From contig RMBW01000080.1 in NCBI GenBank assembly GCA_004009845.1, forward strand, positions 80,867 to 144,866: a stretch of DNA of 64,000 bases, in the 5' to 3' direction. The translations under genes and the position numbers were made by a program. Below are positions 34,224 to 46,309 of the stretch, piece after piece (the first letter of the stretch is position 1; each line of letters opens with the position of its first letter). Source of the stretch: Davidsoniella eucalypti. Taxonomy: Eukaryota; Ascomycota; Sordariomycetes; Microascales; Ceratocystidaceae. The notes beneath the pieces are model-generated. The model was given only the letters and a program-made list of their open reading frames with translations. It was not told where the DNA came from and searched no databases.

Positions 34224-37200
34224 ATGGATAATATTGCTTATCCAACCTCGATCGAGGAGGTCGAAGCTGTAAGCTGCATTGCATCCCCCATGACTCGCCG
34301 TGCCTGACTATAGTCACTGACGCATACGACAGCTCGTGCTCGCACTTTATGATCATGCATCTATTGCAAATGTGGCACAAATTCAAGCTACTCTGCACCA
34401 GGTCCAAAAAGGACCCGAAGGATGGCGCATAGCTCATGAGCTTCTAGGAAGACACGATGACAAGGTGCGCTTCTTTGGCGTGCTCACTTTTATTGTGAAG
34501 CTGAATACTGAAAGGTATGGATTGGCTACCTAGCCATCGAAGGCTGTAATGATGCATAAACTAATGGAACATCTATAGTGCTTCTCTGAACTCCAACGAA
34601 GCAGTTGAACTTCGTGATACTCTGTTGCAGTGGCTAGTGAAATACTCAGCAGAAGGCTGTAGCAATTTGGTCGTTCACAAGCTTTCGACTGCCTTGGTTA
34701 CTTTCTATCTACGGTTCTCTAAAACCTGGGACTCGGCTATTCGCCACGTCTTTAGTCTTCTTTCGGCTGATAGAGCTAACAATGGGTCGGACGCTGAGGT
34801 AATAGATATGTCCGGCTCGCCTCGGGCTGTCTCTATTGCTTTAATATTCGCTACAGACCTAGCAGAGGAAGCTGCAAAGATTGGCCCGAATTCATCATCA
34901 AAGTAGGTTTCTATCTGATGTATCTGAGTCCTTCCTTCACCTTTGACTGACACCACGTTATATAGTCTTCAGTTATTCAATTCACTCCAGGAGAATGTGA
35001 ACGATGTGTCTGCCATAATATCGCACGGCATTCGTTCACATATGACCGATCTGAAATTAAATCATGCTGTAGCAGAAGCTTCAGTTCGTTGTCTACAGGT
35101 AAACAAGAATTATCCTCAACGTTCTTTAGTGCTTATTACTAATGAATATTTCAATAGGCATGGGTATCCTTATCGCAAAAGTCGTTTTCAAAAAGTAATG
35201 AAGCTGCACCTGTATTCAAGTCTTTAATATTGGAAGTTATCAAGATGATATCATCAAGCCAGGAAACATATAGCTCTGCTATGGATTTCCTGGCAGATAT
35301 GTTGTCATCAAACAATGAGCTATTGAAGTCTCAACATATCGATGATATCTTCCAGTTCCTTCTCGGCCAGAATGGCCAGCTGTACTACTCTCGTATATTG
35401 AGTGGCGATCAGGAGTTTGAATGCTTGCAATATGGGCTTGTTGCTATTGCATTAGCAGATTATCGTGTCACGACCATGACAACATCTCCGGGTCCTCAAG
35501 AAGAACAGTTGCTTGAAGTTTTAAGTGGTTTCATAACTACAGAAGGCTACCCAGCAGTTGATGACAAGCTGTTTGTACCTGCTATTGAGATATGGTGTAC
35601 ATTTGCAGAAACATTAGCTAATGAGGGCATATCCTTTAATGATGATCAGGCCAATATAGGCTTGAAATACTTGGCTAGAGTATCACAGGCCGTGTGCCGC
35701 AAAATCATTCTTCCGCCACCTGATGAGCTTGCAGATTGGGACTCTAGTGAGCGGGATGCCTTTGGGAGTGCACGGCGTGATGTATCCGACTTCTTTGAGG
35801 CGGCCTACTCGTCACTTGGAACCCAGCTTTTGACATTCTATGCCCAGCTGTTTTTGGAAAAGCTCGATCTTGCAGCCTGGCGAGAACTTGAGGGAGTGGC
35901 CTATTGCCTAGGTGCATTCTCTTACTGCCTTGCTCGCGATGATTCGACAGATGCTATCGTATCTTCCATCTTCCAAGATAAACTGTTCCTATTTCTACAC
36001 CCATCAAACTCTGATATGCCTCCCCGATGCCGCCAGACTTGCATCAGTCTAATCGAAAAGTTTTCGGGCTTCTTCCAAAGAAATGTCAACCGACTACCGT
36101 CTGTTCTGACCGCCCTTTTCTCCGTAATCGGCGATTCTGCCCTTACTTCAGGAGCTGCGAAATCAATATACGAACTTTGCACATCATGCAAAGATGCGCT
36201 TATGCCCGAGGCCGCTGGTTTCATTGCCCAGTATCGTTTGTTGATGGCCGATAATGCTATCGAATGTATCACGCGGGAAAAGCTGGCGGGCGCTATCGCA
36301 TCTATCATTCAAGTAGTCCCCGATGATAATGTTCAGCTGGGCTATATCTCCGACATGATTGAAGTGATTGAGGCTGATATCAAACTTAGCTTAGAGCTCA
36401 TGTCAAATCCGGCAGCCGCCCAGATCCCTAATGTCACGAGATGCTCTGCTCGGTGCTGCCAAGGCCTCGAGCCTCGTGATCTGGCTGGCCATGTTGCAGT
36501 GAGAGTCCTTCGCTGTCTACTGTGTATCTCTCGCGATCTCCAGGCTGCTGTTGACTATACACGCCAGGAATCCGAAATCACCGTATCACATTCGTTGCAA
36601 CTCATCCAGTCGAGACTGATGGGTATCCTGTCTGGACTCCAGGCCTCTTTTCCTACTAACAGCGAAGTAATAGAGGTTATATGTCATATTCTTCGTGTGG
36701 GAATCTCGGAGGCAACCCCGGGGCCCTTTGTATTCCCCATAGGACAAGTCACAGATTACATTACATCTCAGACAGTCGAGACTCCTCGTATTGGAGTCTT
36801 CATCTCAACAGCCTGCTCACTAGCTAGTTCGCTTTCGCGGCAACAGGTTGCAAACCCAACTACCATCTTCACAACGTTGACCAACTGGGTCATCAGCATT
36901 CTCCGGCAGCTACCAGGTCAGTGATTTACTTTGTTTCTTTAAGAGAGGTTCCAGTTTTACTAATATGTACTATACCTGGCGCAGATGTTGAAACGGATGT
37001 CGAAGTTGCCCAAAACGCACTCAACTTTGCGGAAAAAGCTGTCATGACAATGGACAACACTCTGCTCTTACTACAAGCTCAGCCCTCAGAGAATCTTGAA
37101 ATCCTCTTCGGATTTAGCTTGAAGGCTCTTGAAACATCAGAGCCTTTAGCTAAAACGGCTTCTCTAGACTTTTGGGTAAGTCATAAGTTATGTTCCCATG

Positions 37201-37654
37201 ACGATCTGTCTAGCTAACAAGATATCTCCAGGCTACTTTCTTAGGCCATCAAATCCCTCTGGAATCAAACAATCCATACCGCCAGGCCATGGACAATCTT
37301 GGTCCCAATATCACAATATCACTGATGAAAAATGTCGGCGGGAATGCCTCTCGTAGTGAACTTGAAAAACTGTCTTTACCACTCAAGAAAATGGTATCAA
37401 GCAAGCCCCAAGCCAAGGCATGGATCGAAGCAGCTCTGATGAGTCCTGAGTTCCCCAGTAACAAGGTGACCGCAGAGGAAAAATCGAAATTTGCAAAAAA
37501 GCTCATCATGTAAGTCCTGACCTCAAAAGTGGATTACTTCCTATATTGGTACTAACATTGTGTGACTAGGGCTCGTGGATCACGAACCACAAACCAGATA
37601 ATTCGAGAGTTTTGGCTGGCATGCCGAGGCTCTCAATTCACGTATGTATCGTAA
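34224..37654 (+). CDS. Importin-beta family karyopherin (importin-13/Kap122-like)
   Basis: Nuclear transport receptor built of HEAT repeats. Eight exons: 34224-34268, 34333-34514, 34579-34902, 34966-35098, 35158-36916, 36985-37175, 37232-37509 and 37570-37654; seven introns of 55-68 bp, all GT-AG with consistent phase; 998 aa. The N-terminus (IEEVEALVLALYDH...QIQATLHQVQKGPEGWRIAHELL) is the importin-beta N-terminal type. The following KVRFFGVLTFIVKL and LRDTLLQWLVKYS are its characteristic helices. The rest is all-helical HEAT-like sequence. The end GSRTTNQIIREFWLACRGSQF resembles fungal importin-13-type receptors. Family certain; the exact orthologue (Kap122/Pdr6 versus another member) is inferred. 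Confidence 0.85.
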
Positions 37655-37796
37655 GAATAAATGTTGCATGCTATAACAATAGAGTAGATGGGTATTTGGT
37701 GTTATGGAAATATACTACTTATTAATGACCAGGTTCCCAACACTTATGGTGTCTTAATTTATATACACTGTACAAGTAACAGATAGATGTCCATTA

Positions 37797-39168
37797 CTAA
37801 AACCCAACTGCCTGTCTTACGAGTTGCATTGTCTCGTCAGCACGAAGTCGAGCCTTCTTAGCACATTCGTCTTGAACATGGTCGACATATTTGCCATCAG
37901 CTTCAGCTAGGACCTTGAGATAGCGATCTCTCATTCCATCCAAACCTGACATGACAGACTCTGCAACCTTTGTTTTCAAGACTCTCATGCTTTCTCCCTT
38001 GAGAGACTCTGCGATTTGCTGTGGTGTGCGCTGATCAACGTCGAATGCCGAGAGAATATCCAAAAGATTCGAGACGCCTGGTCTAAGAGATGGGCTATAG
38101 TTTATGCCTTCTTCGGAATCTGTGAGAGCTGACATGGTTTTCTTTTGGATATCTTTCGGTGTATCTGTGATCAAGATGCGAGATTTTGGGTCTGCATGGG
38201 ATTTGGACATCTTTTGAGTTGGTGATTGGAGTGACATGATACGGCGTTCCGGTGCTATAGTTGAAGATTAGCGCGAGAAAATCTAACATGATGTCGATAG
38301 TGTATTACGGATGATAGACTCTGGATGCTTTAAGATCTTAGTCTTATATGTGCTGTTGAAATTCGTCACGCATTCTCGAGCAAACTCGAGATGCTGTCGT
38401 TGATCGTCACCAACGGGTACGTGAGTTGCCCTGATCAGCACAGATGTCAGTATAGCCCTCAAAGTTTCAGTTGTGCAGAGATACTGACCGGTAGAGCAGG
38501 ATATCTGCTGCTTGGAGAACTGGGTATGAAAAGAGGCCAAGCTTAAGTGCCGAGCGGGCTTTATCATCCTGTAGGCTGACTTCTGCTGCTAGTGAAAGTT
38601 TTGACTATACCAGAGTATTTGGTTAATATCTAGTGTCACGGAGAGTGCCATCTCGTTGATACATACTTTCCATTGCGTCATGCGAGAGAGATACCCGACT
38701 GATGCAGTACAGCTTAGAATCCACATAAGTTCACTGTGGGCCGGAACCTATTGTCCATCATTGAGATTAGAACTCGGACTGATGTTTTTATAGAGGAAGT
38801 ACAGCTGATGTTTATACTGAAGATTGATAGAAGAGAAGACACCGGTCTGTATCTAGTCCAGCAGCAAGCAAGGCGGCCATTGTTTCTCTTTTAGACTGCC
38901 GTAGCTTCTCGGCATTGATAGGGATAGTAATTGCATGAAGATCAACTACAGAATACAGTAGATCTGACTGTTCCTTTGGCTCGTCCTGAAGCTGCACCCA
39001 TTGCCGGATTGCACCCAGATAGTTACCGATATGTGGTGTCCCAGTAGGCTGTATGCCGGAGAATATGACTTTTTTTCGCGGCGCAGACGAATAACAACGT
39101 CTAGCAGAAACGTCAGTTTCTTGTCGAATAAGACGCTTTGTCAGCCGCCGAAGAAAATGCCGTATCAT
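37797..39168 (-). CDS. MSW1: Mitochondrial tryptophanyl-tRNA synthetase
   Basis: Class Ic aminoacyl-tRNA synthetase charging mitochondrial tRNA-Trp. Five exons: 38818-39168, 38667-38747, 38489-38604, 38309-38430 and 37797-38254; 375 aa, a bacterial-type TrpRS length. The first 25 residues are Arg-rich without acids (mitochondrial presequence). Catalytic motifs are complete: VIFSGIQPTGTPHIGNYLGA (HIGN) and PTQKMSKSHAD (KMSKS). Diagnostic segments of the bacterial family are LYSVVDLHAIT, HSELMWILSC, GLFSYPVLQAADILLY and PVGDDQRQHLEFARE. The 3' end converges with the importin gene over 142 bp. Confidence 0.95.
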
Positions 39169-39515
39169 TGTGATGTGTTTTTTGGCCCTAGATTTTCAGT
39201 GTTGTTCTACAGATATTGATCGTGAAGGCGTGGTTAACCCAATATCTGATATTTGGGGAAGGTGTAATAAGTGGAGCCCATATGCATTTATCCAGCACAA
39301 GTATTTTCGAAATTTTCAGCCAAAGTTTCACGGCCATGGTATGATATACAGATATGATGCTTTGGATGGATGGCATTAGAAAACACTAGTATGCATTTTT
39401 AGGTTGTTTGGAATATCGATACACATAATCTAGATAGGGATGAAGCACAAACAAGATACTATACAGAAACGACAGCGTAGCTTTGCCGTCGCGTGAATAT
39501 TGTAGTTTTGCCGAG

Positions 39516-40530
39516 TTACACAGACTTCTCCGACGCACCTTCGCTGCCTGAGGGGCGGTAGGGACGCATGAACTTTGGCTTTTCAACAAGACTCTCGATC
39601 TTTTCCGTGTCCTTGAACATGAAGTCGCGGTCTTGGGCAAAGTGGCCAAAGGCGGTTCTCACGGCTTCCGACTCGGATGCTTCGGGGAGCTCTTGGTCCA
39701 TAGTCTTTCCAACACCTGCGTTGCATGTATTATTAGCTTGTGGTCTATAGAATGTAGAGAAACGATATTCCCAGAAGCTCTGAAGACTTACCTAGCTCGC
39801 TAAATTCCCAGACGTTGGCCTTCACGCCAACACCGTAGAAAGCGTGTTTACGTAGGAAAGCTAGCCAGATCTGAATAGCCTCCGGGTTGCCATCGCGGAT
39901 CTGGATCAAGCGACGCTTTGTGATACGCTCGAAATTTTGTTGTGACTTCTTGAAGATGAAATGAGACCGCGGTACAGTCCAACGCTCGGTGATCTGAGGG
40001 AGGGGCACGGGGCCATATGCCGGAAGATTGAGGTAGTATGCTGCACGAAGAGCAAAGTCGGAGAAGAATTCGAGGGGCCGCAGACTGTAAGAACGAAGCT
40101 GAAGATCGCAAGATGGAATACTGTAGACGGCGGCACGCTTCAACGGCTTGAGATAGATGGCCTGGACGTTCATGGGCAGTCTCTTCAGAGGACTGTCACT
40201 CTGAAACGCGCTGACCTTGCGCTTGCCCACAGCCTCGTCGAGCCATCTCGCATCCCGCTTTTCTCTGGCGTCGATCTCTTCTTTGGTTGGACGGGTTCTT
40301 GGTACGGATGTCGATCGGGAAGCCGATGCATCTAGGGGCTTTGGGACCTCGGAATCGCTATTACGGATCGCGCCATGGCTAAAAAGACGAGCATTGGCGG
40401 GCAATATCTAGAGGCACATGCATATTAGCGAGTCATTGCTCACGGAAAACAATGAGTTTGGTCGTCTGGTTCCTACCGTCGGCTTGAAAAAACCATTGAC
40501 GGCCTGTGTTGATAATCTGGAGCTCCGCAT
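39516..40530 (-). CDS. RSM10: Mitochondrial small-subunit ribosomal protein uS10m
   Basis: Component of the mitoribosomal 37S subunit head. Exons 40477-40530, 39792-40407 and 39516-39715 (introns 69 and 76 bp); 289 aa. The N-terminus (MRSSRLSTQAVNGFF) is a likely presequence. The S10 core lies in the middle third: LRSYSLRPLEFFSDFALRAAYYL, GPVPLPQITERWTVPRSHF, KKSQQNFERITKRRLIQIRDG and the end RKHAFYGVGVKANVWEF, which is characteristic of fungal uS10m. The C-terminal extension (exon 3) is acidic then basic and is not conserved. Confidence 0.93.
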
Positions 40531-40865
40531 CGTGTTGTCTCTACTCTATGGGTAGCAAGTCGCAATTCGTAGGATACAATTGACATTGTCCATAACGCTC
40601 AATAATTTACTGCATTCTGGCGGGACACAGACAATCAAAGTGGGGCACAATATGGTCTTGAGAAATAAAAAGCTTGAAGAAGAATATGTATATTTCATTT
40701 ATCGGGGGTATCATAATAATGCATGTAATAAATAGCGGATTCCTAGCCGTCTAATAAACCTTCGCCTGTCCTTAGCGCGCAAAAAAAAGAAAAAAAAAAC
40801 GACAAAAAAATTGTTAAGAAAAATAAAGACAGAAAAAATCTTAGCAAGTTAACTAAGGCAGATTT

Positions 40866-41684
40866 TTACTTTCTGCCCCGGCGAATCGCTTGACGGGCCT
40901 TGAAAGAAGCTTTACGGCCACTGGTCTTTGTAGTTTGAATCTCGCCATACTTGGACTTGAACCGTCCGCCTTCCTTCTCCTTGGCGAGAAGTTCATCAGC
41001 AAAGGTCCTCTGTCTGTCCTTTTTTGTGAGGCGAGCACTGTAGAATTCAGTTGGGCCTGCAATCATCTTGCCAACATGGCAGTAACGCGGCACTTGTGAA
41101 CGCAAAGATTGCTTTTTGTAGTGTACTTTGGGATCGAGAGCATTACGAAGGCGGAGTAGTTGCAAATCACGCTTGAGTTCAGGAGTGAGCTCGGTCTTGG
41201 GAAGTTCGTACCATCCAGGGCCAGCGGTCTCTTTATTTTGGGTCTATACAATTGTCTTTAGTTAGCTGTGTGCACAAGGCTATTTGAGACGCTTGGTAAA
41301 TAGTGAAGTGTAGGGTATGCCATCAGAGTAACTATGAAAATAAAAGAGTATCATGTAATTGCAGATAGATCTACCAAAACGGAGATCAGGCCTGCCTCCA
41401 CGTGCCTAAACGGCTAGTCTTCATCATAGGCGAATGGGGACTGCTCGAAAGAACAAACAAGAGGAAAAACGGTGGGTGAATCTTACCTTTGAGTCGGCCT
41501 GAGGCTTCTCTTCAATCTGACGAATAGTGAGCTCAACAGTCTTCTTGTCCGCAGTCTTGACTTCCTGAGACTTGCCAGTAGAGACGACAGCTTTTGTCTT
41601 TGTGATATTAGACCCCGCTAGACGTTCTTCGGCTGAAGTGAGAAGAGCCTCTATGTCAATTTGAGTTGGAGCTTTTACAGACAT
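40866..41684 (-). CDS. FCF2: rRNA-processing protein Fcf2 (U3 processome factor) with an unusually long intron
   Basis: Nucleolar protein required for early cleavages of pre-rRNA on the way to 18S. Exons 41487-41684 and 40866-41243; 191 aa. Exon 2 starts the Fcf2 domain: GPGWYELPKTELTPELKRDLQLLRLRNALDPKVHYKK, then VGKMIAGPTEFYSARLTKKDR and a basic tail ending ARQAIRRGRK, all typical. Exon 1 is the variable N-terminal region. The single intron (41244-41486, 243 bp) is about twice the length of the next longest intron in the window and contains box C/D snoRNA-like elements (see separate entry). Diverges from HAP5 over 488 bp. Confidence 0.92.
41318..41432 (-). ncRNA. Candidate intronic box C/D snoRNA guiding 25S/28S rRNA methylation
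   Basis: Reading the minus strand inside the FCF2 intron: a perfect C box ATGATGA (41427-41421), a D' box CTGA (41389-41386), a C'-like box ATGATAC (41354-41348) and a D box CTGA (41326-41323), in canonical order and spacing (about 105 nt C to D). The nucleotides directly before the D box, CATAGTTACT, are complementary to the rRNA segment AGUAACUAUG next to the CUCUCUUAAGGUAGC stretch that is near-invariant in eukaryotic large-subunit rRNA (from memory). By the D+5 rule the target would be the second A of GUAAC. Weak point: the terminal stem is only GCC/GGC. Location in an rRNA-processing host gene and the intron's excess length fit. Confidence 0.62.
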
Positions 41685-42172
41685 TGTGATGCTGGTACTT
41701 TGCTAGATGAGCTTCATGAATGAAGCTGAGATGAACGAAGAAGAAAAGCAAGGAAGATTTCTCGCGCCGGGAAATAAGCTGCCAGTTTTATTTGCGAGAA
41801 GAAAAAAAAAGTTGACGATTAGATAGCGCTGGGCTCTTATGTGGGGCTTCGTGATTATGTCAGCTAACTTTTCCCTCCTAGGGTTTTCAGCCACCTCTTT
41901 CACCTTTTTAAGGCAGCGGATGAGGTCACTAAGTCAGCTCTATTCCATATTAGGAATCGTAACATTAGCCGCCGACCCAACTTCGACTTCATAACAAGAA
42001 AGTCCCCATTTGTAAACGCGCATCACTTCCATATAATTGAGTTAGCCATCGCTGTTGATCAGGCTGTCTATCTATTTCACACTCTGATATATTCAACTTG
42101 AGTCACAAACTCATATCTTCGCTCTATAACGAAGCTTCTGCCCGCACAACTTTCTTTGTTCCGAGAACAACG
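41685..42172. promoter_or_regulatory. Divergent promoter between FCF2 and HAP5
   Basis: 488 bp between two head-to-head start codons; no other gene. No binding site assigned. Confidence 0.45.
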
Positions 42173-43311
42173 ATGGACGCCCAAAACACCGAAGTCAATG
42201 CAACTGACTCGGCGCGCGATCAAGTCATCTATGACACTAGCAAAGGAGGCCATTATGGTAAAGAGTGCCCTATACCGTGAATCGCATTGTACTAGTAGCT
42301 AACCGACCGATGTTTATCAGGTGCCAGTGCCGCAGTAAGAATGCGCCACGAGACTATAGCTATTTTTTGCCTGTTGTCTCTCGCCTGCAGAGTTTTGTTC
42401 ATTGCTAACTAACCATGTCGCTCCCTAGCTTGCGGCGCAAGGGTTCGCACCCGCCGAACTGTACACCGGACCTTGGGCTAATGTAAGTCAAGATAATGTG
42501 CCTTGGTCCTAACATCTTGATGCGATTCAAATCTAATACTCCATTTCTTTCTGCAGGTACACCAAGGCTTGAACGCGCCATACAGAGATACCCTCACTAC
42601 ATATTGGCAACACACCATTAACCATCTTGAGAGCGACAACCATGACTACAAGATTCACCAGCTCCCTCTCGCCCGTATCAAGAAGGTCATGAAGGCCGAC
42701 CCCGATGTAAAGATGATATCCGCCGAAGCTCCGATATTGTTTGCCAAGGGATGCGACATATTCATCACCGAACTCACCATGCGCGCCTGGATTCACGCTG
42801 AAGAGAACAAGCGCCGCACCCTCCAACGCTCGGATATCGCATCTGCTCTCAGCAAGTCCGACATGTTCGACTTCTTGATCGACATCGTCCCCCGTGAGGA
42901 AGCCGCCGCTAGCGCTAAGCGCCCAAGTGGTCAAGCATCCGCCCAGGCACAAGCCCAGGCACAAGCCCAGGCACAGGCTCAGGCTATGGCTACCCAGTCG
43001 GCTCAGATTCCTGGCTCTATCGGTCAGCCTGGTACGCAGCCTGCACACCTCGGCCAGGCTGAATATGCTATGGGTAGCCATCCTCTTGGCGCAGACCAAG
43101 ACTACAGACCTCAGAATCCCATGTATCCTGTCCAGGCTACCCCCCAATATGGTCAAACACAGGGTGGCATGTATGGTGAGATAGATGGCATGTACTATAA
43201 CCCGATGTCAGCACAGCAAGTAAGTTTAGAATCTGCAAGTTAGCGACATATCATATAACTAGTAACTAACGCTCCGTGTAGGGACAAATACCGCCTGATG
43301 AGTTCGAGTAA
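42173..43311 (+). CDS. HAP5: CCAAT-binding factor subunit HAP5/HapE (NF-YC)
   Basis: Histone-fold subunit that dimerises with HAP3 (NF-YB) and, with HAP2, binds CCAAT boxes to control respiratory, iron and secondary-metabolism genes. Five exons: 42173-42257, 42321-42334 (14 nt), 42429-42482, 42557-43219 and 43282-43311; 281 aa. Histone fold: TTYWQHTINHLE, HQLPLARIKKVMKADPDVKMISAEAPILFAKGCDIFI, MRAWIHAEENKRRTLQRSDIASAL, DMFDFLIDIVPRE, all NF-YC consensus. After it comes a Gln-Ala repeat encoded by tandem CAGGCACAAGCC-like 12-mers (42935-42985) and a Gln/Tyr/Gly-rich tail. The 14-nt second exon is a microexon. The N-terminal GFAPAELYTGPWAN block is conserved in filamentous fungi. Confidence 0.95.
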
Positions 43312-43705
43312 CTTTCACGTGACGTTATAGTCATGTCATAAGAGGCCTGACTTTGAGTTTCGCCCAAGCTAACTTGTTTTTCGATATCATGATTCTGTCT
43401 TTTGGCTCACGGGTTACGGATTATAATAATATATGGGTTCAATCGTCAATGATGAGAAAATTTCATGATTTATTCATGGCTATTAGAGATATATGAGTCA
43501 AGTAAATCGTTGATCGAGGAGTGGCTGAAAGAAAGAAGAAAACAGAGCCGTGTGCTCAAGTTCTTTGGTTCATCATGCCACCAAATCTAGATGAAAATGT
43601 GCCCAGGCCAGCTGTGCGTGATGTTGTAGCCAATGCATTTGCACTTGCAGCGACCCTATGACTTGGTAAGTAAGAGAACATTTGACCTGTTGTAAGAAAT
43701 TAGAC
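43312..43705. other. Intergenic region between convergent HAP5 and SEC15
   Basis: 394 bp of AT-rich DNA between two convergent stop codons; presumably 3' UTRs and polyadenylation signals. Confidence 0.45.
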
Positions 43706-46309
43706 TTACTTTTCAAGTAGTATGGGACCGTTCATAGGATCGACACGGCCATACTTTTTGTTTCTGGTGGAAATGTCAAAGAATTCGTCATGATTGTCGC
43801 TCTGCATCAGATTGATAGTCTGCTGTAGTTCATCAAGGTTCTCTCTGAGCATAGCACCATTTTCTAGGCTGTCGACAAACTCAACAAGATAATGCACATC
43901 TTTGGCGAGAGAAGCCACGCCGTTTGGATTGATATACTTGACTTCCGGTGATAATGGCAAAGCAAGAATCTTATTTGCAGCGTGACTTAGGGCATCAAAG
44001 TAAATCAATTCCTTGATTTCTCGTGGCAAGCCAAGAAGGGTCGAGTTCATAATGTTTGACAGATACGTAGTAAGAGTCTGCATGTAATTGCTTGTTTCTG
44101 CCGGAGGCGTGGATGACATCCTAAAATTGAGATACATCTTGTTAGCTTTGCCGTTCCCTTCTATATATAAAGGTCTATATCTTCCTCACCATGAATATTC
44201 TGCAGTATCAACCAAGTCGTCGATCTTGGAATTGACTAGCTCGAAAATACGCTTTTCGGCCGTTTTCTTGTTACTCCTAAACTCATCCGTGGCTCGTAAA
44301 GTGACTGGGCCACCTGCAGATGTTGAGGATCGGGCCCTGATCAATAGTTGCTCCAGCTCATGGCAGGCAATCTCGAAATGTTCTAGATTGATCAAGATTT
44401 GAACGATTTGTCCCAGATACTGGGATGTTAGCTTTTCTACCAGAGAGCGGCATACCTTCTCAACCAACAATTCGTCAAGAGCCTGTTGAAAATATGATAG
44501 TTAGCGCCTATCTGTGAGTAGCATGTTGACCTTTTCACTAGTATGAGAAAGCATACCTTGCGAAGCGTCTCATCGATAAGACTAGGGTGTTGGAAGTGAT
44601 CGTCGGAAAAGAAGTAGAATTGGTTAAGGAAGTTTCTAATATCGATACAGCACAACGGGTACATTTGTGAGAATGGTAAAACACAGGGGAAACTAGAGAG
44701 GTAGAGTTAGTTCAAGAATTACTTGGCTGTATATGCTTGATAGGGTACATCATACGTGAGTTCTGAGATTGGCTTTTCCTGGTTAAACCAACTGACATTG
44801 ACAACTTTTTCGTATTCTTCGACCGTCTGAATAGCCATGGGCATGTAGTCATCGGTTGATACAATCTCCTGGAAATCTTCACTGAAGCGGTGTTTGAGCA
44901 GTTCAGAATACCTTTGGAATAGGGTCAACAAGAAACTGTCTAGCATGGAAACGGAGTAACCACATCTCTATCGGAAGTGTCAGTATGTGGCTTATAGATA
45001 TTAGAAGATAACTATAAACAAACCTCCATAGTCTGGATAAACATGGCGATAAACCCTTTAATCTTGAGAAGGCCTTCAGCGTCACTGACGTCATTGAGTG
45101 CTCGTGAAGTCAGTGACATCGCCGTTTGGCACATGGAGTCCCATAGTTCTTCAACATCAATTGTTGACCGAAGTTGTGGTACACGCTGAAGTGTTGCTTT
45201 TTCAATAATAGCAAAGCCAGCTATACCTTCAAGCAGACTACTCAATGATGATTCACCATCTGAAAGAAGATTTACTGAGCCTGGTAGCAGCAGATCTTTC
45301 TGTTGACGGCGCGTTGCAGAGTATTCAGATCTAAAGCGGTCGCTCTGGCCAAGAGACTCATGAATATGAAGACATTCGAACAATGGGGTGAAATCAATCT
45401 GTAATTCGTCGTTGTCCAGCACGTCGAACTCTTCTCCGTCGTCACAAACCAGCTCAATAGCCGAGTTCAGTTTGAAATTCGACATGTACGAATTATCCTT
45501 GACCCGTTCTCGTTGTCTTTCGCGCCGCAATTCCGTGTGGTAGAAAGCAACCTCGCCTAGAAACTGGGAAGTTTCTCTAATTCGGAAAAGCCATGTGTTG
45601 AGATCGGTCATGACGGCATCGGAGATAGTGCGCTGTGACGATGGGATCGATTTTTGGATGACGTCAGCCAGGCGCTGCTGGGTCGCATATTTGTTCTGTA
45701 TTGTGGGGATGAGATGTTCGTTTTGGAGGTCTTCGAGAGATTTTAGGGCGGCATAGTATTTCTTCTTGCGAATAAGCTCGTGTGCGTTGTTGACGGCACG
45801 CAGGATCTTGAGTGATTCTTCGAGGGCTGATGATGCGTCGGCAAGGTTCTGGCGGATGGCCCGAGTATTGACAAGCGCTTGTTTTTGGGCCGCCAGTTTT
45901 TCGGTGCTGGACTGGATAGATTCATTGAGGCTCATGATCTCGGATGTCAAGGAAACAGTGCTCTCGCGGACTTGTTGTAGCTGGTTCACCGAGGCCAGGA
46001 ACTCGCCATGCTGAGTGAGGCCGATCTGCTCGATTTCGCCTTCATTTTCGTCGGCGTAGCCATTTAGGCTTTGCATCAGGGACGTGGTACGCCCAGCGCT
46101 CGCGGCATCTTTGAGGATCGGGATGAGCTGGTCAATGAAATCGGAATCGGATGGGGGCAGTATTATCTGGCGGTGATACGAGTTCGTTAGCAGCTAGATG
46201 AGGGTGTATAGAAGGTTGTTTGACTGATCAAGAAACGATCAGGGGAAGCAGAACTGACCCCTTCCACGGCCGAGCGGTAATCATCATAAGCTCTAATGCG
46301 TCGAGACAT
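43706..46309 (-). CDS. SEC15: Exocyst complex subunit Sec15
   Basis: Exocyst subunit that binds the Rab GTPase Sec4 on secretory vesicles and tethers them to the plasma membrane at growth sites. Six exons: 46259-46309, 45024-46193, 44756-44967, 44557-44692, 44190-44482 and 43706-44120, all phases consistent; 758 aa. Recognisable segments are SYHRQIILPPSDSDFIDQLIPIL, the coiled-coil region with NARAIRQNL-like and KKKYYAALKSLEDLQNEHLIP, the TWLFRIRE block, the central CLHIHESLGQSDRFRSEYSATRRQQKDLLL, and the helical C-terminus with FPCVLPFSQMYPLCCIDIRNFLNQFY. The first exon is only 17 codons. Confidence 0.95.

Noticed and set aside
42533..43156. 207-codon minus-strand frame opposite HAP5
   Set aside because: Overlaps the conserved NF-YC histone fold exactly; its Leu/Cys repeats are the antisense of the Gln-Ala repeat.
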